From positions 14,804,115 through 14,868,114 of the forward strand of contig NC_061119.1 of assembly GCF_002878395.1 (NCBI RefSeq): 64,000 nucleotides of DNA, in the 5' to 3' direction. The stretch is from Capsicum annuum. Lineage: Eukaryota > Streptophyta > Magnoliopsida > Solanales > Solanaceae. The translations under genes were made by a program, and so were the position numbers. The notes beneath the pieces were generated by a model. It saw only the letters and a list, made by a program, of their open reading frames with translations, had not been told where the DNA came from and ran no database searches. This document shows, in pieces, positions 1 to 11,877 of this stretch; the stretch's first letter is position 1, and each line of letters begins with the position of its first letter.

Positions 1-524
1 ATTTGATGAATTCACCTATATGTGAAGTGGAATGAGGCCATTCCTATGAGACTTTTAGCCTTAGTCTCTAAAGCTCACATGAATACCAGGCACACGCATG
101 GCCTATTGGTGCAAAACCGCGTTAAATAATAAAATTACGGTCAAAATGTGATTGATAAAATCTCTGGCTTACAACAAGAGTTATTAGGTTCATAGAAATA
201 TTATGTTTCACCGATAGTTCTGTAAGTTAAATATTATTGATCTAAATTTGGTTCATAGTCCAGAAGACACCAAACTTACTGCATTTTTGGCCGTGAAAAT
301 GTTTTTTCATTTTTCCATTTGGCAAGACACTTGTCATAATCATAATTTGTGTGGATTTTATTATGTTGGATGGAAGACATGTGTCCCACCACTTGTCATA
401 TCTTCACTTAGTGACTCCTCTATAAATATCCCTCAACATTTACTGTAAAAACATAACTTTTAATTCTCACTTTGCTTAAGTTTATCACTTGTCTATTTTC
501 TCCTCCACTCTCTTTATTATTAAA
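1..524. other. Intergenic, nothing recognised
   Basis: AT-rich sequence. The only open frame (248-448) is short and resembles no family I know. A TATA-like run (about 420-428) sits in a pyrimidine-rich context, so this could be an old promoter, but no coding sequence follows it. I see nothing else here. Confidence 0.4.
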
Positions 525-556
525 CTAGATGGCTCGTGCTCGTGCATTGCACGAGC
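525..556 (-). mobile_element. Helitron-type 3' terminus
   Basis: Read on the minus strand, a near-perfect hairpin with 9-bp arms GCTCGTGCA/TGCACGAGC (538-556) is followed after 9 nt by CTAG (525-528) and then a host T. This hairpin plus CTRR-T layout is the classic 3' end of plant Helitrons. A second example is at 18498 and a degenerate one at 26865, all on the minus strand. The matching 5' end (TC...) should lie at higher coordinates. I could not fix it, so the element length is unknown. Confidence 0.6.
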
Positions 557-2307
557 ATATTATCAATAACACTATTTATAGCTGGTAAGCAGCAATCGTT
601 ATTCAATTAGTTGTAATCGTTATTCAATTGGTTTAAGATGAGGTAAAAGCTTACACGTTTTATCATACAGCAGATTTTTGCTCAACTAAATCTGAGACTC
701 TTATCGAAAATAGATGGCTAGAAGTACTAATGAGGAGGATCATTATAAAGTTTAGTTCACATAAGCTCAAAAATAGCCACTGGCTTAGACATCCTCTTGG
801 ATGCATTGACCATACAAAATTTGAGGTAGGTTATGGTATCACAATACAATAATATCAAGTTGGGAGAAGATGGTTAGAAGTTCTACATTCGAGAATATGA
901 TTTAATCCAAAGAGTGTTAAGGGTTACATTTGTTTTAACTTTTCTAGGTCCACAAATACATTACAAGATCAAATTTCCTCAACTACGTTGTACTATGAAA
1001 AGTAAATTAAAGAGTGGGGGAGCAGAAACGAAGCCAATAATCAGATCATACAAAATTTCATAGAAGCAATGGTCAAGCAAAGTGCTATACACAAGCAAGA
1101 CGAAATCCTCAACGAATAAAAGAAATTTTAACAAATTGAGGTAGCATGCAGAAAGTTTCACCAACATTAAAACATCAGCTAACTAATTAAAACATTAAAA
1201 TCCTACAAATCACACTTAAATCACTTCAATTAAAGTCAATAGGTATGGCCTAAGACTGATTGTTGAGAAGCAAAAGAGCAATTTTTCTTTAGTTGTCAAT
1301 GTAGCAGTGACATGACTTCATAATCTTCATGGAGATTGCTTATACAAATTGAAGAAGCAAGTGTTGTAATTCTTCAGATCATTTTTGCTACCTGCAACCA
1401 GGATCAACCTGTTAGCGAGAGGAAAGCAAATGAAAGGACCAAAGAGAGCTGAATGCAAAACTGGTTTAGTACTATTAACATCTGTGAGTAATTTAGTTGT
1501 ACAATATATTTTCTACATAAAAGGATAGAAAATACACATCTGTTTGGTTAATTGAAGGTTACCTTACCCCTTAGTAAAGAGGTTGTTTCCGATAGACCCT
1601 TGGAATAAAGCCAAACAAAATATTCCAGAAACTTTCATCTTTTTGGCTGGTCAAAAGGTGGTCACTTTGACATTAGTAGAATGAATCTTATTTGCTCTTT
1701 TTGCTATACTGCTTCTACTCTTTTGAGTCTACAACAAAGTATAAATGTTGGTCATGCTCGTTTTGTACGTCGTCCAACTTTAAGGGCTAGCTCTGTATAA
1801 ATTTTCAGAAAAATGTCAAGTGCTTTCACAGAATGCGTTAGGTCATCGCTGCAAACATTCAAAAATGTATGATATAAGTATCATAACAAACATTCGTGTG
1901 CCTAATACATATGCGACTAAAACAAAAGACAAATACTTCTATCAAAATAACATTACTGGATGAAACAAATATTAGACCTTCTAAAGTACGCAAACCAAAC
2001 AGCAAATAACTATTCCTCACTCCTGAACCAGTGAACCAGGATATGTCAGAATTAAATGTCTTTGTTTAGAGCAGATAACAATGACATGACATGTTTTTGC
2101 TTTCTTTTAATTCTCCATTAGGTAAAGAAGTCCCAGACTTTTATTTAAAGGTTTCTTACATTCTTTTTGACTTCAAGAATTCAGTTGAAATATCGAACAC
2201 ATCTGATGTGCCTAAAATCCAAATTTAGAAATGATCACCTAGAGTTCTAGTGGGCAAATAATGGGAAACAGAAACAGAACACAACATAAATAGAGAGGGT
2301 AATTTAC
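557..2307. other. Non-coding, probable element interior
   Basis: No convincing coding sequence on either strand; the short minus-strand open frame at 979-1167 has no recognisable motif. The stretch lies between the Helitron terminus and the captured-looking gene fragments, so it may be the interior of that element. That is inference only. Confidence 0.3.
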
Positions 2308-2460
2308 ATCATCTTCAGAAGAAAACCGACTCTCAGGAATTGAATTCTTTGAAGATACAAGGATCAGTTTAGTAAGCTTTTGTATCCGGCTCAGTAGAGC
2401 AGCCTTGGCATCACCCTCATCTTCCAACCTTGACTGCATGTTCACTTATCCCTCTTCCAA
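2308..2460 (-). pseudogene. Kinesin (KIN-7-like) exon fragment
   Basis: The minus-strand translation contains QSRLEDEGDAKAALLSRIQ followed by KLTKLILVSSKNSIP. This is the conserved coiled-coil segment after the motor domain of plant KIN-7 (CENP-E/MKRP-like) kinesins, recognised from family knowledge. The fragment is bounded by an acceptor-like TTTTCACAG and a donor-like GTAAAT, so it looks like a real exon. A stop codon (TAA) lies in frame just after the acceptor, upstream of the recognisable part. I see no motor domain or other kinesin exons nearby. It is therefore an isolated exon, best explained as a captured or duplicated fragment rather than a working gene. It shares its strand with the ABCG pseudogene upstream. 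Confidence 0.6.
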
Positions 2461-3425
2461 CTGTGAAAAGATTGTTAATAAACAACATAACACAACCAAT
2501 TACACCCTATGATCCATTAAACATTCCAATCTCTCCTTTTTGGTCCATTCCAAGACAATTGAGACTTTTTCATAATTGGAAATCATTAATTTAAAATTGT
2601 CATTTTTCCCTTAATGACGTACTATTGTAGAATTGACATAAACTTTTTTACCACAAGGTAAAAAGGTATTTTAGGGATGTTAATGGTTTTAGTGACCTAA
2701 AAAAGAATCAAAAACACTGCAAATACTTAGAATGGATTATTTCAAGATAGCAGTAAAAGAGTGTAGAATTTCTGTCACCTCAGCTGCTTCTTTCCATAAC
2801 CACTCCTATTTTGTGTAGCCATTAAATTCAAGAGTTAATGGGGGTAGACGAACTAACAGAATATCAAGAATAGCGGAAGAATGCAACCATACTTCCACAC
2901 CTGCAAAAGCAAAGTCTGTTAGTCACTAAATAAAGATGGTGTAGCAATGACTAAATATCACAGTGATTTCGAACTCTGGCAGATTCCAACCCAATTCTTA
3001 AGAAATATCATGCAGTACACACCCATAGTATCGGAGGAAGTCTCTTTGCAGAGAATGACCACAGCTAGCAACACGATTAGCAGTTGCATGACTTGAAAAA
3101 CTAAGTTCCAAGAATTTTTCCAAATGAGAGTCACCAAGCAGCATCTGACATTATTACTCTGCGAGTCGCTGGTGAAACTCCTTCTATTTGTGCACACTTA
3201 TGGCATTGATGCAACATCCAAATTTTTTTGTCCCATTCACCAGGAAGAGAATTCACCAAGGGAAGACGTCTAACATTTATGGTAAGATTCTCCTGTTGGT
3301 GTGTATAACAAATGACATGACGAGAACACACCATTGTTTGAAAGGTGAAGAAGAAGCTTGTTAGCATAAAGAATCAGGAAAAAGAAATACATTATGTCAA
3401 CGGAGAATGTGACTGTAGTACATAC
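2461..3425 (-). other. Unassigned; possible degraded exons
   Basis: Downstream of the ABCG donor this interval should hold the last ABCG exon(s), but I cannot align them. One minus-strand frame (about 3148 down to 2998) is open for roughly 50 codons and reads like protein (LGDSHLEKFLELSFSS and on). I do not recognise it. Other open frames (2958-3197, 3131-3367) overlap it and are probably shadows. Confidence 0.25.
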
Positions 3426-4547
3426 CAATTGTGCCTGTCCAGGTGCAAAGAAAATCGCAAACACATAAGCTATGCCAGTCACCCAATATACAAGGCAGAG
3501 AAAATGAGGTAGTTGTCGAAAAAGGATGATCTTAGACTATTTAAGAAATAGAACATAGACAGAAAAACCAAAGGCTTTATAAGAGTATTGAAATGGTCTA
3601 TTGTACCCTTGGAAAGAAAATAAGCTAAACTACTCATGTCACTTTCTCTCTATCTTCAGTACTTTAACTTGTCCAATGAAAAGGATCTCAATGCTGCAAT
3701 CTTAATGAGGAGTGCTGCAATTTATCAAGAAGCATCACGAAATTAACAATGACATAGCGCAGGTGAAATTGCTGAGTATTTTGACCAGAAAAGCATAGCA
3801 AATTTTTAACTCTTGTTAAAGTAATAGATGTATATATGTGGTGAAAATATAACTGTGCTCTCGATTTGATGCAATCAGTCAACTTTGATCATATCACCAT
3901 AGAAAGTAAAGCAAGTTAAATCCACCATATATAAGGGAAATATGTTCAGCTAGAAGATGTCTTGGTTTCAGATTTTAGCTAGTAGTCCACTTTCACACAG
4001 CAATGACACTATACAAATAGTCATAGTATCCAAAGGTGCCATTCTTCTGATTGGATAGGACTCCTAAGCATGCTCCAACAACCAAAAAGATTAAATAATC
4101 TGCTGCTTGTATTTTGACCTTCTCGCAATCGTTGTTTTCCTACCCTGAAGATTGTAATCACATTTAACATTATCACATAATAACTTGGAACAGAAAACTG
4201 TGACAAGCTTCATCATTGAATTATACCAATGTCTCACTCCCAGGATAACATAAGATACATACCTTCCAATGTAATATCTATACTGCCGATATACACCTGG
4301 GGTCTATCTATTAGACAGGTCATGGGATTTCAGCAAGCGATGAGACATAGAATTTCTCTTTGCATTCCATGCATCAACGGATAAAGATCGGTCAAGTGAT
4401 TCTAATATTTGCAAAGTAGTCTTCTACTTTCTTCACAAGGCTGTGATATGCAACAAGACCACCTTTGGTTAGAAGTACCAAGTCATCTAACATCTTGTAC
4501 AAGGTATGAATGGTCTTTGCACATAATTTGGTTTTGATGAAATTCAT
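3426..4547 (-). pseudogene. ABCG (white-brown type) transporter pseudogene
   Basis: Four exon-like blocks on the minus strand follow the order of a plant ABCG half-transporter of the ABCG24/28 type. Block 1 (4547-4392) is the end of the nucleotide-binding domain, including DDLVLLTKGGLVAYH and VKKVEDYF. Block 2 (about 4320-4263) has TPGVYRQYRYYIGR and ends at donor GTATGT. Block 3 (4144 to about 3996) follows acceptor CTTCAG and carries VGKQRLRE, then in another frame IQAADYLIFLVVGACLG. Block 4 (about 3727-3426) has IAALRSFSLDKLK, a membrane segment, then [19 protein letters not shown] and a donor GTATGT. An intact relative would export lipids or hormones as a plasma-membrane dimer. This copy has in-frame stops and several frameshifts, and lacks the Walker A/B and ABC-signature part, so it is dead. 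The family assignment is from memory of the conserved motifs. Confidence 0.75.
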
Positions 4548-5686
4548 GGTTAAGTGTGGCTCAAATCAGCAGCGTTTTTAGGTAAACAGAGATAAAGAAG
4601 AGACAAAGGGAATGATATTAGCTATAAATAGGAAGAAGGCAACACAATGGAAATGTAAAAGAGGCAAAAGGAGTTTTGGTTTCTGCAGTTAGAGTAATCA
4701 GGAGGAAGGGTGTGGTTGGCTGGCGAGACGGTTCAAAGAACAGGTCCAGTTATAGTTATTCTGGAGCTCAAGTGATGTTTGAATCACTTCATAACTATTA
4801 TGAAGAATAGGACACTTCATACTTGTGGCAATTATTTTCTCTGTTGGATTATTATGTAGTTGAACACATAAATACTACAGAATAAAACTATTACAAACAA
4901 CTTAAAGAGTTACATTTGATGTTGTACCCATGTCGGCACAGCAGGAGATAGTTCGCTGAGATTTTATTTTTTTAATCATACTTTTTACCTCAGATTCCAT
5001 TTGATAAAGAAACCTTTTAACTAAGATATTCAAACCAATTTGCTTGCTCCTCGACTAATTCTCCAACATACTTGTTACCTACCTTAGTGGGTTTCACTGT
5101 CTATGCATGAAAGAGTATTCATTTAGCTGATCCAAAATGTAGACAATTTGTTTTCTACTTTAAGATATCAAAATGCCCAAGGCTAGATATTTGGCGTTTT
5201 CCAACCACCATATAAAGGAAAGACTTCACATGCCAATTATGTCTGCGCGACATTTAGTAGGTATACTCTCAAATTTAATCCGACCTTTGTATTAACAAAT
5301 TTAGAGCTGGATAAGCCAAGTTGATTGCTCCTCGACTAATTTTCCAAGATAATTGCTACGTGCGAGCAACAGCCAACAGGTAAATCTGTGGACCGACCTC
5401 ATGATTCTTAGTCCATTTAATTGAGCACTAACCGATACCCTTGGTTAATAACAAAAGTAATTTTGTAGGTTTGGGTACTGAAATGGTATGTGGCTACTTA
5501 TAATTTTCAAATTTAACATAACGTCTAAAAATTTTAAGTCAATATTATGTCGTCGCCAAACAACAGTAACTAAAAAAATATCAAATAAGCAATAAAACAG
5601 AGTTAAAGTTAACAAAATAGTAGTCTTCAACATCCGTAATCAATGATTTGCAAATAAATACAGTAAAAGCTAACAATATCACAACA
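4548..5686. other. Intergenic, nothing recognised
   Basis: No coding sequence recognised. The last ~45 bp (about 5647-5690) recur in similar form at about 10903-10945, on the other side of the chromovirus insertion, so a short local duplication existed before the insertion. Confidence 0.35.
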
Positions 5687-5691
5687 GTAAC

Positions 5692-6096
5692 TGTTATGAC
5701 CTTACGATTGGGTTAGTTGAAGGTAGTTAGAGGAATAAATGAACAGTTCAGATTAAAAGCTCATTAAATGGATTAAAGGACAAGATCAGTCGATGTAGCA
5801 TCTTGCGTGTCTATAAAAGGCCACCAGGAGAGAGAAAGGGGCAGAAACAGAAATCTGGTAACCTAACTACCTTTCCCCTCTTTCCTCTCTGGATTTCTCT
5901 CTCTCTCCTTACTAATTTCTTCTTCTTCTTCTTATCAGTTCAGCTTGGAGATCAACCATGGCGAATTCCAGTTTCATTTTTCTTTAGTTGTCAAATTTGT
6001 AATTCTGTTGCTGAAATCAATAAAGACGAAACTTTCTCCGAATTCGATTTTTTTGATTAGTTCAATTTATGCAGTTAATTAGGTCAGGTCTTGACA
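5692..6096 (+). repeat. 5' LTR of chromovirus
   Basis: 405 bp, starting TGTTATGACC and ending TCTTGACA. It contains a TATA-like TATAAAAGG (about 5812-5820) followed by a CT-rich leader, a likely promoter and RNA start. It lacks about 20 bp present in the 3' LTR within the CT-rich stretch. Confidence 0.9.
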
Positions 6097-6130
6097 TATG
6101 GTGGTCGTGAAGAAAATCCTAATTTAAGAG

Positions 6131-7451
6131 ATGGCTTGCTTCCGATTTTGGGAAATGAAGGTCGACCAGCTCGACAACAGGGCAATCAAACGCCTACACC
6201 GAGATTGGAGCTATCTAACTTTGAAGGTCATGATCCTAAGGTATGGATTCGAAAATGCAAACGATAATTTAATCTCTATAGAATTGCAGAACATCAGAAG
6301 GTTGAAAATGCTGCACTTTACCTGTGTGGAGATGCTGAAGTATGGTACTATTCACTAACCCTAAGTAGAGGTTTAGTAACCTGGTTAGAGTTTAAATTCG
6401 AATTATGCAGTCAATTTGGGGATGTAGCAGTAGAGAATGTGGTTGAAGAGTTTAATAAATTGGTTCAAACAGGAAGTGTAGATGAGTTTTTGAGCAAATT
6501 TGAAGATCTTAAGGCTCACATGATCATCAGGAACCCTGCCCTAAATGATGCTTATTTTTTGTGTAGTTTTATGGAGGCTTTAAAGGAGGAGATTAAGTTT
6601 ACAGTTAAGATGTTTCGACCGGCTACCTTGAGCTTTACAATTAAGAAAGCTAGAATGCAAGAGAAGGCGATAGAGGCTGCCTTGAAGAAAGCTAAGCCTG
6701 TGTACAAACCTTCGAGTAATGTTTACAATGCACGGGTTGCTAAAGGAACAAACACCCCTAATGTGAGACCTAATGTATTCAGGGTGAGTCCTGAAGTGTA
6801 TGAATATAGAAAGATTAATCATCTTTGTTTCAAATGTGGGGATAAGTATAACCCTGGGCACCAATGTAAGATGAATCAACTTCAGTGCATTACTAGAGAA
6901 ATTGAAGAGATGCCATCGGACCAAATTAACAACCCTGAGATAGAGATTGAAGGTGAATTAAATTCAGAAATACAGGAAGCTGTGTGTTTAAATGCATTAT
7001 CAGAAAGTAATTTAGGGGTCAATCCGATTCTAGTTGGAGGCACAAAAAAGAACAAGTCCTTGTCCGTACTGGTGGACTCTGGTGCTACTCATAGTTTTAT
7101 AGATGAACAGACTGTAAGAGAAACTGGTCATCATCCTTTGTACTCTCATCCAATCAGAGTGACCGTTGCAGATGACAACTATGTCTATTGCAGTTCTAGT
7201 TCATAGACTATACTTGGAAAATGGGCGGTAAAGGATTTAGAGAAGATTTGAAGATTATCAAGTTGGGTGGATCTGATATTGTTCTTGGCAATGACTGGAT
7301 GAAGAAATTTAATCCAACCACATTTGATCATAAGAATCACTATGTGACTGTTGGTAAGAAGGCGGATAAGGTGATTCATCATTCACTGCTTGAAGAAGGA
7401 CAACTCAACATGATCACTAGTACTACTATGGGAAAGATATTACGGAAATGA
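6131..7451 (+). pseudogene. gag and protease of the chromovirus (broken)
   Basis: Open pieces at 6131-6358, 6439-7206 and 7221-7451 together give Gag and aspartic protease. Gag includes a retrotransposon-gag core and a zinc knuckle CFKCGDKYNPGHQC (about 6826-6870), which binds genomic RNA. The protease active-site motif VLVDSGATHSFI (about 7067-7102) is intact. The next piece carries the family's downstream motif DIVLGNDWMKKFNP. Stops or frameshifts after 6358 and at 7204-7206 break the frame, so this is a pseudogene. The product would have packaged element RNA and cut the polyprotein inside cytoplasmic particles. Confidence 0.8.
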
Positions 7452-7460
7452 CAAACACTA

Positions 7461-8952
7461 TTGGCTCACTTATTTTTTATGACGGGAACGACTGAGGTAG
7501 AACAAACAGAGGGTAATGGAGCAATTCAGAAGTTATTGGTCAAGTATGACATGTTGTTTGCTGAACCTAAGTTATTACCACTTGAGAGGAAATTGGATCA
7601 TGCAATTCCTTTGAAGCCGAATACCTTATCTGTTAGCCTGAGGCCTTACAGATGCAACTACCATAAAAAAGAGGAACTTGAGAGACAAGTAGCTGAGATG
7701 CTGAATAATGGAATTATACAACATAGTCAATCACCCTTCTCATCCCCAGCACTATTAGTAAAGAAAAAAGATGGCTCTTGGAGGTTTTGTGTAGACTACA
7801 GGGGTTTGAATGAAATCACAATAAAGGATAAGTATCCTATTCCTATAATAGATGATTTACTGGATGACTTACAAGGGTCTGTAATTTTTTTTTTCAAAAA
7901 TTGATCTCAGAGCTGGTTATCACCAGATCAGGATGAAGGTTGAGGATGTGTTCAAAATAGTATTTAGAACACATATAGGTCACTATGAGTTCAAAGTCAT
8001 GCCCTTTGGTCTTACTAATGCCCCTACCACATTTCAACCTCTTATGAATCAGGTTTTTCAAGCTTACCTAAGGAAATTTGTTTTGGTGTTCTTTGATGAT
8101 ATTCTTATCTACAGCAGGTCTTTGGAAGACCATTTGATTCATCTCGAGACAGTGTTTTAGGTGATGCATGAGCACACCTTATATGCTAATAAAACTAAGT
8201 ATTCATTTGGTTAGGCTAGAGTGGAATACCTTGGTCATATCATTACTGCGGAAGGGGTGTCCACCGACCCTAATAAAATAAATACTATAAAAGAATGGCC
8301 CAAACCTACTACAGCTAAGGCTCTTAGAGGTTTTTTAGGCTTGACAGGATACTATAGAAAGTATGTGCAGGGCTATGGTAGCATATATAGACCCTTGCAT
8401 AATCTTCTTAAGAAGGATGTCTTTCACTGGACTATTGAAGCTGACCAAGCCTTTGAGGCACTTAAAGTTGCTATGTCCTATACTAATGTGCTTGATCTTC
8501 CTGACTACACTCAGGTTTTCATAGTGGAAACTGATGCTAGTCAATCTGGTATAAGAGTTGTGTTAATGCAGCAGGGAAGACCTTTGGCCTATCTTAGTAA
8601 GGTTATTGCTCCTAAGCACAGAGGCAGATCAATATATGAGAAAGAGCACATGGCCTTGTTGAATGCAGTAGATAAGTGGAGACACTACATGTAGTTTGGG
8701 CATTTTGTTGTGAGGACTGACCATTTCAGCCTTAAATATCTTCTAGAACAAAGAGTTACTACTGCTATTCAACAAAAGGGTCTCACTAAGCTTTTAGGCT
8801 TAGACTTTGAAGTTCAGTATAAAAAAAGAGCTATAAACAGAGTGGTGGATGCCCTCTCTAGACAGTTTAGAGCACAAGATACTATCCCTGAATCCCTTAA
8901 TGCTATTACTATTGTGGTCCCTCAATGGAGGATCTCAGTGATAGCTATATAG
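7461..8952 (+). pseudogene. Reverse transcriptase and RNase H of the chromovirus (broken)
   Basis: Block 7461-7904 has the RT motifs [19 protein letters not shown] and [10 protein letters not shown]. The frame is lost at a T-run (about 7886-7895). Block 7933-8160 resumes with [13 protein letters not shown] and the catalytic motif [10 protein letters not shown] (YxDD class, with F replacing Y), then stops at 8158-8160. Block 8221-8694 has EYLGHIITAEGVS and LRGFLGLTGYYRKYV, followed by the RNase H start VETDASQSGI. Block 8710-8952 has RTDHFSLKYLLEQR and ends with the VDALSRQ-type motif. The enzyme would copy element RNA to DNA. The frame breaks show it is inactive. Confidence 0.85.
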
Positions 8953-9039
8953 ATGACCCCATGATAACCACGATCATAGCTGAGGTGACTACTGCTACTA
9001 TTAGACCTCACTTATACCAGTATTCAGCTGGTGTTTTAA

Positions 9040-10350
9040 GAAGGTAGAGTAAGATAGTTGTGGGAAGTTCTAGTGCTCTCAGAGAAAAATTAATCAAGAT
9101 TTTTCATGCTTCTCCTTTGGGCGGTCATTTAGGTCAACTAGGAACACTCAAGAGGTTGTCTTAGGTTTTTTACTAGCCCAACATGAAGCAGATAGTAATC
9201 CAAATTATTGCAAATTGAAATGTATGTCAAAGGTGCAAGACTGAGAATATACCATATCCTGGCCTGCTGCAACCTTTACCTATTCCTGATCAGCTGTGGA
9301 GACATGTGAGTATGGATTTCATTGAGGGCCTTCCCAAATCTTAGCGTAAGGAAGTGATTTATGTAGTGGTGGATAGAAGGTCTAAGTTTGCCTATTTCAT
9401 TTCTCTTGTTCATCCATTTACAGCTAGTATTGTTGCAGATAAATTCATGAAAAGGATACACACCCTCCATGGATTGCCTAAATCCACTGTCTCTGATAGA
9501 GATAAGATTTTTCTGAGCAATTTCTGGCAAGCTCTATTCAAGTTTTTGGGTACTCAACTACATTTTAGTTCTGCATATCACCCTCAAAGTGATGGCCAAA
9601 CAGAAAGGGTGAATCAGTGTATAAAGAACTACTTGAGATGCATGACTTCTCATCAACCTGTTCACTGGAAACAATGGTTGCATTTATCTGAATGGTGGTA
9701 TAACACCAATTTTCATAGTAGTCTGCAGTGCACTCCATGTGAGGCTCTTTATGGTTACACGCCACCACAACTTTCCCTAGGCCTTCTTTTGATTACTACT
9801 GTACCTGCTGCTAAAGATTTGGTAATGAAAAGGCAGCAGATGCATCAGCTGCTTAGTGATAATCTCTCTAAGGCTCAAGAGAGAATGAAGATGTTTGCGG
9901 ATTGAAAACGGACTGAAAGAGAGTTTCGGGTGGGTGACTGGGTGTTCCTTAAGCTTTAGCCATATAGGCAGTCGTCCTTGGCCCTGAGGAAAAACTTGAA
10001 GTTGTGTACCAAGTTTTATGGCCCTTATCACGTGCTTACCAAGGTGGGACCAGTAGCTTACTGGCTTGCTTTACCCCCTACTTTGCGAGTTCATCCTGTT
10101 TTCCATGTATCACTTTTAAAGAAGAAAGTAGGCAAGGATGTTGTGGTTCAAACTGCATTACCACCTACTAGCATGGATGGGCAATTTCTAGTGCATCCTG
10201 TGAAGATTTTGCAGCGACAACTGGTGCAATAGGAAAATAGTGCTGGTGTTCGTGTGCTGGTGCAGTGATCTAATTTGGCTCTTGAAGATGCCACTTGGGA
10301 GGATTATTCTTTTCTCAAGTCCAAGTTTCCTGGATTTGATTCTCAGCCTT
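9040..10350 (+). pseudogene. Integrase with C-terminal chromodomain (broken)
   Basis: The HHCC zinc region is visible at about 9100-9245 (HASPLGGHLGQ, then CQRC) with stops in between. The catalytic core (9300-9905) keeps all three acidic residues: MDFIEGLP, VSDRDKIFLS and GQTERVNQC (D, D, E). After a stop near 9903, block 9978-10232 has [18 protein letters not shown] and [12 protein letters not shown], the integrase C-terminal region of chromoviruses. A chromodomain-like tail follows to about 10350 ([10 protein letters not shown], then DATWEDYSFLKSKFPGF) after an in-frame stop. The chromodomain normally steers integration to heterochromatin. This places the element in the chromovirus branch, and the stops make it non-functional. 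Confidence 0.82.
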
Positions 10351-10383
10351 GAGGACAAGGCTGTTTTGCAAGCGGAGGGAAAA

Positions 10384-10810
10384 TGTTATGACCTTACGAT
10401 TAGGTTGGTTGAAGGTAGTTAGAGGAATAAATGAACGGTTCAGATTAAAAGATCATTAAATGGATTAAAGGCCAAGATCAGTCGATGTGGCAGCTTGTGT
10501 GTCTATAAAAGGCCACGAGGAGAGAGAAAGGGGCAGAAATAGAAATCTGGTAACCTAACTACCTTTCCCCTCTTTCCTCTCCCTTAAAATTCTCTCTGGA
10601 TTTCTCTCTCTCTCCCTACTGATTTCTTTTTCTTCTTCTTCTTCTTATCAGTTCAGCTTGGAGCTCAACCATGGCGAATTCCAATTTCATTTTCCTTTAG
10701 TTGTCAAATTTGTAATTCTGTTGCTGAAATCAAAAAAGACGAAACTTTCTCCGAATTCGATTGTTTTTTATCAGTTTAATTTGTGCAGTTAATTAGGTCA
10801 GATCTTGACA
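10384..10810 (+). repeat. 3' LTR of chromovirus
   Basis: 427 bp, same ends as the 5' LTR, preceded by a purine tract and followed by TSD GTAAC. It differs from the 5' LTR by scattered substitutions and one insertion of about 20 bp in the CT-rich leader region, so the insertion is not recent. Confidence 0.9.
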
Positions 10811-10815
10811 GTAAC

Positions 10816-11877
10816 ATAGACTTCACACATGAATTAACCAATATATAGAAATTAAAAAGAAAGAGCAAGATCTGTAATTTTTGGACCTATTTCTCTTTTT
10901 TTTGCAAATAAATTCACTAAAAATTAACAATATCACAACAGTAATATATATTTCAAACAAGAATTTACCAGAAGTTAAGGAGGTGAAATGAAGATTCCTA
11001 ATTTTCCCCAATTTACGGAGCTCTATTGCTTTAAGGGTAAGAGAAAATATAAATTTGGGAGATGTTTTCAACGGTGAAGAAGGGAGACGCGTGGAAATAG
11101 ACTTAGTAGATATTTTGTATGTTGATTGAGGTATTTATTTACCTTAATCTTTAGATAGGACAAAATAGTAGTTCCCAATCTTTTCACTTATATATAATAG
11201 AAATAGAAATATTTAACAAAAAGTGCTCTATTAATTATATCACCATCTATATTAACTTGTTGGTATTTATATTAATAATTTTGTTGATTTTTGTATCCTC
11301 TGGTTAATTAGGAAAAACTTATTTAACTCAGAATTTCCTCTAATTAATCAAGGAAGTGCTTATTTAATCCTGAGAAAACATTTCACACTGCTAAAATAGT
11401 TTCTTAAGACCGTGTCTAGCACGACTCAAGTATAATTAATACATCACTTAGAATAATATTGCAGTAATTTTAATTTAATATTCAGTACCTTTTATTTAAT
11501 ATTGTTTAATATTCAATATTATTAATTTGTCAATAAATAATTATATCATTGTTACTGTTATTATATTAATTATAATATTATTATTGAAGTATTATTATTT
11601 TACTGCTAATATTACTATTATTATTTTATTGTGTTAACAGTTAATTAATATTGTTATTATTGTTTTATCATTGTTCTCCAACAGGACCAACTTCGGATTG
11701 AGTATTATTTAATTATTCTTTCAGTTATCATTGTTTAAGAGATATAACCTAGCTAGATAGTGTTTTAACAAGTAACATTTGGCTAGATAGTGCTTAGAGG
11801 AAGAGGAATGTCATTCAAAATCGGTTGACTGGGGTGGAGGGCTTCCACATTAGATGAATTTTTTTAAGCGACTTTAT
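10816..11877. other. AT-rich intergenic sequence
   Basis: The first part continues the pre-insertion locus. On the minus strand, 11090-10970 reads like a 5' leader ending at a donor-like GTAAAT, but I cannot link it to a gene. From 11200 to 11690 the sequence is ATT/TAA-rich. No coding sequence recognised. Confidence 0.35.

Larger units (their letters stand above)
5692..10810 (+). mobile_element. Ty3/gypsy chromovirus, complete but inactive
   Basis: Two LTRs (5692-6096 and 10384-10810) both begin TGTTATGACC and end CTTGACA. They are flanked by the 5-bp target-site duplication GTAAC (5687-5691 and 10811-10815). Between them, in plus orientation, come gag with a zinc knuckle, protease, reverse transcriptase, RNase H, integrase and a chromodomain, in Ty3/gypsy order. 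A purine-rich tract (about 10371-10383) directly precedes the 3' LTR. The primer-binding site after 6096 is not a clear initiator-Met match. Several frameshifts and stops interrupt the polyprotein, so the copy cannot move by itself. Confidence 0.93.

Noticed and set aside
979..1167. 62-codon minus-strand open frame as a captured exon
   Set aside because: No family resemblance and no convincing splice signals.
6580..6924. 114-codon minus-strand open frame
   Set aside because: Antisense shadow of the chromovirus gag; no motif.
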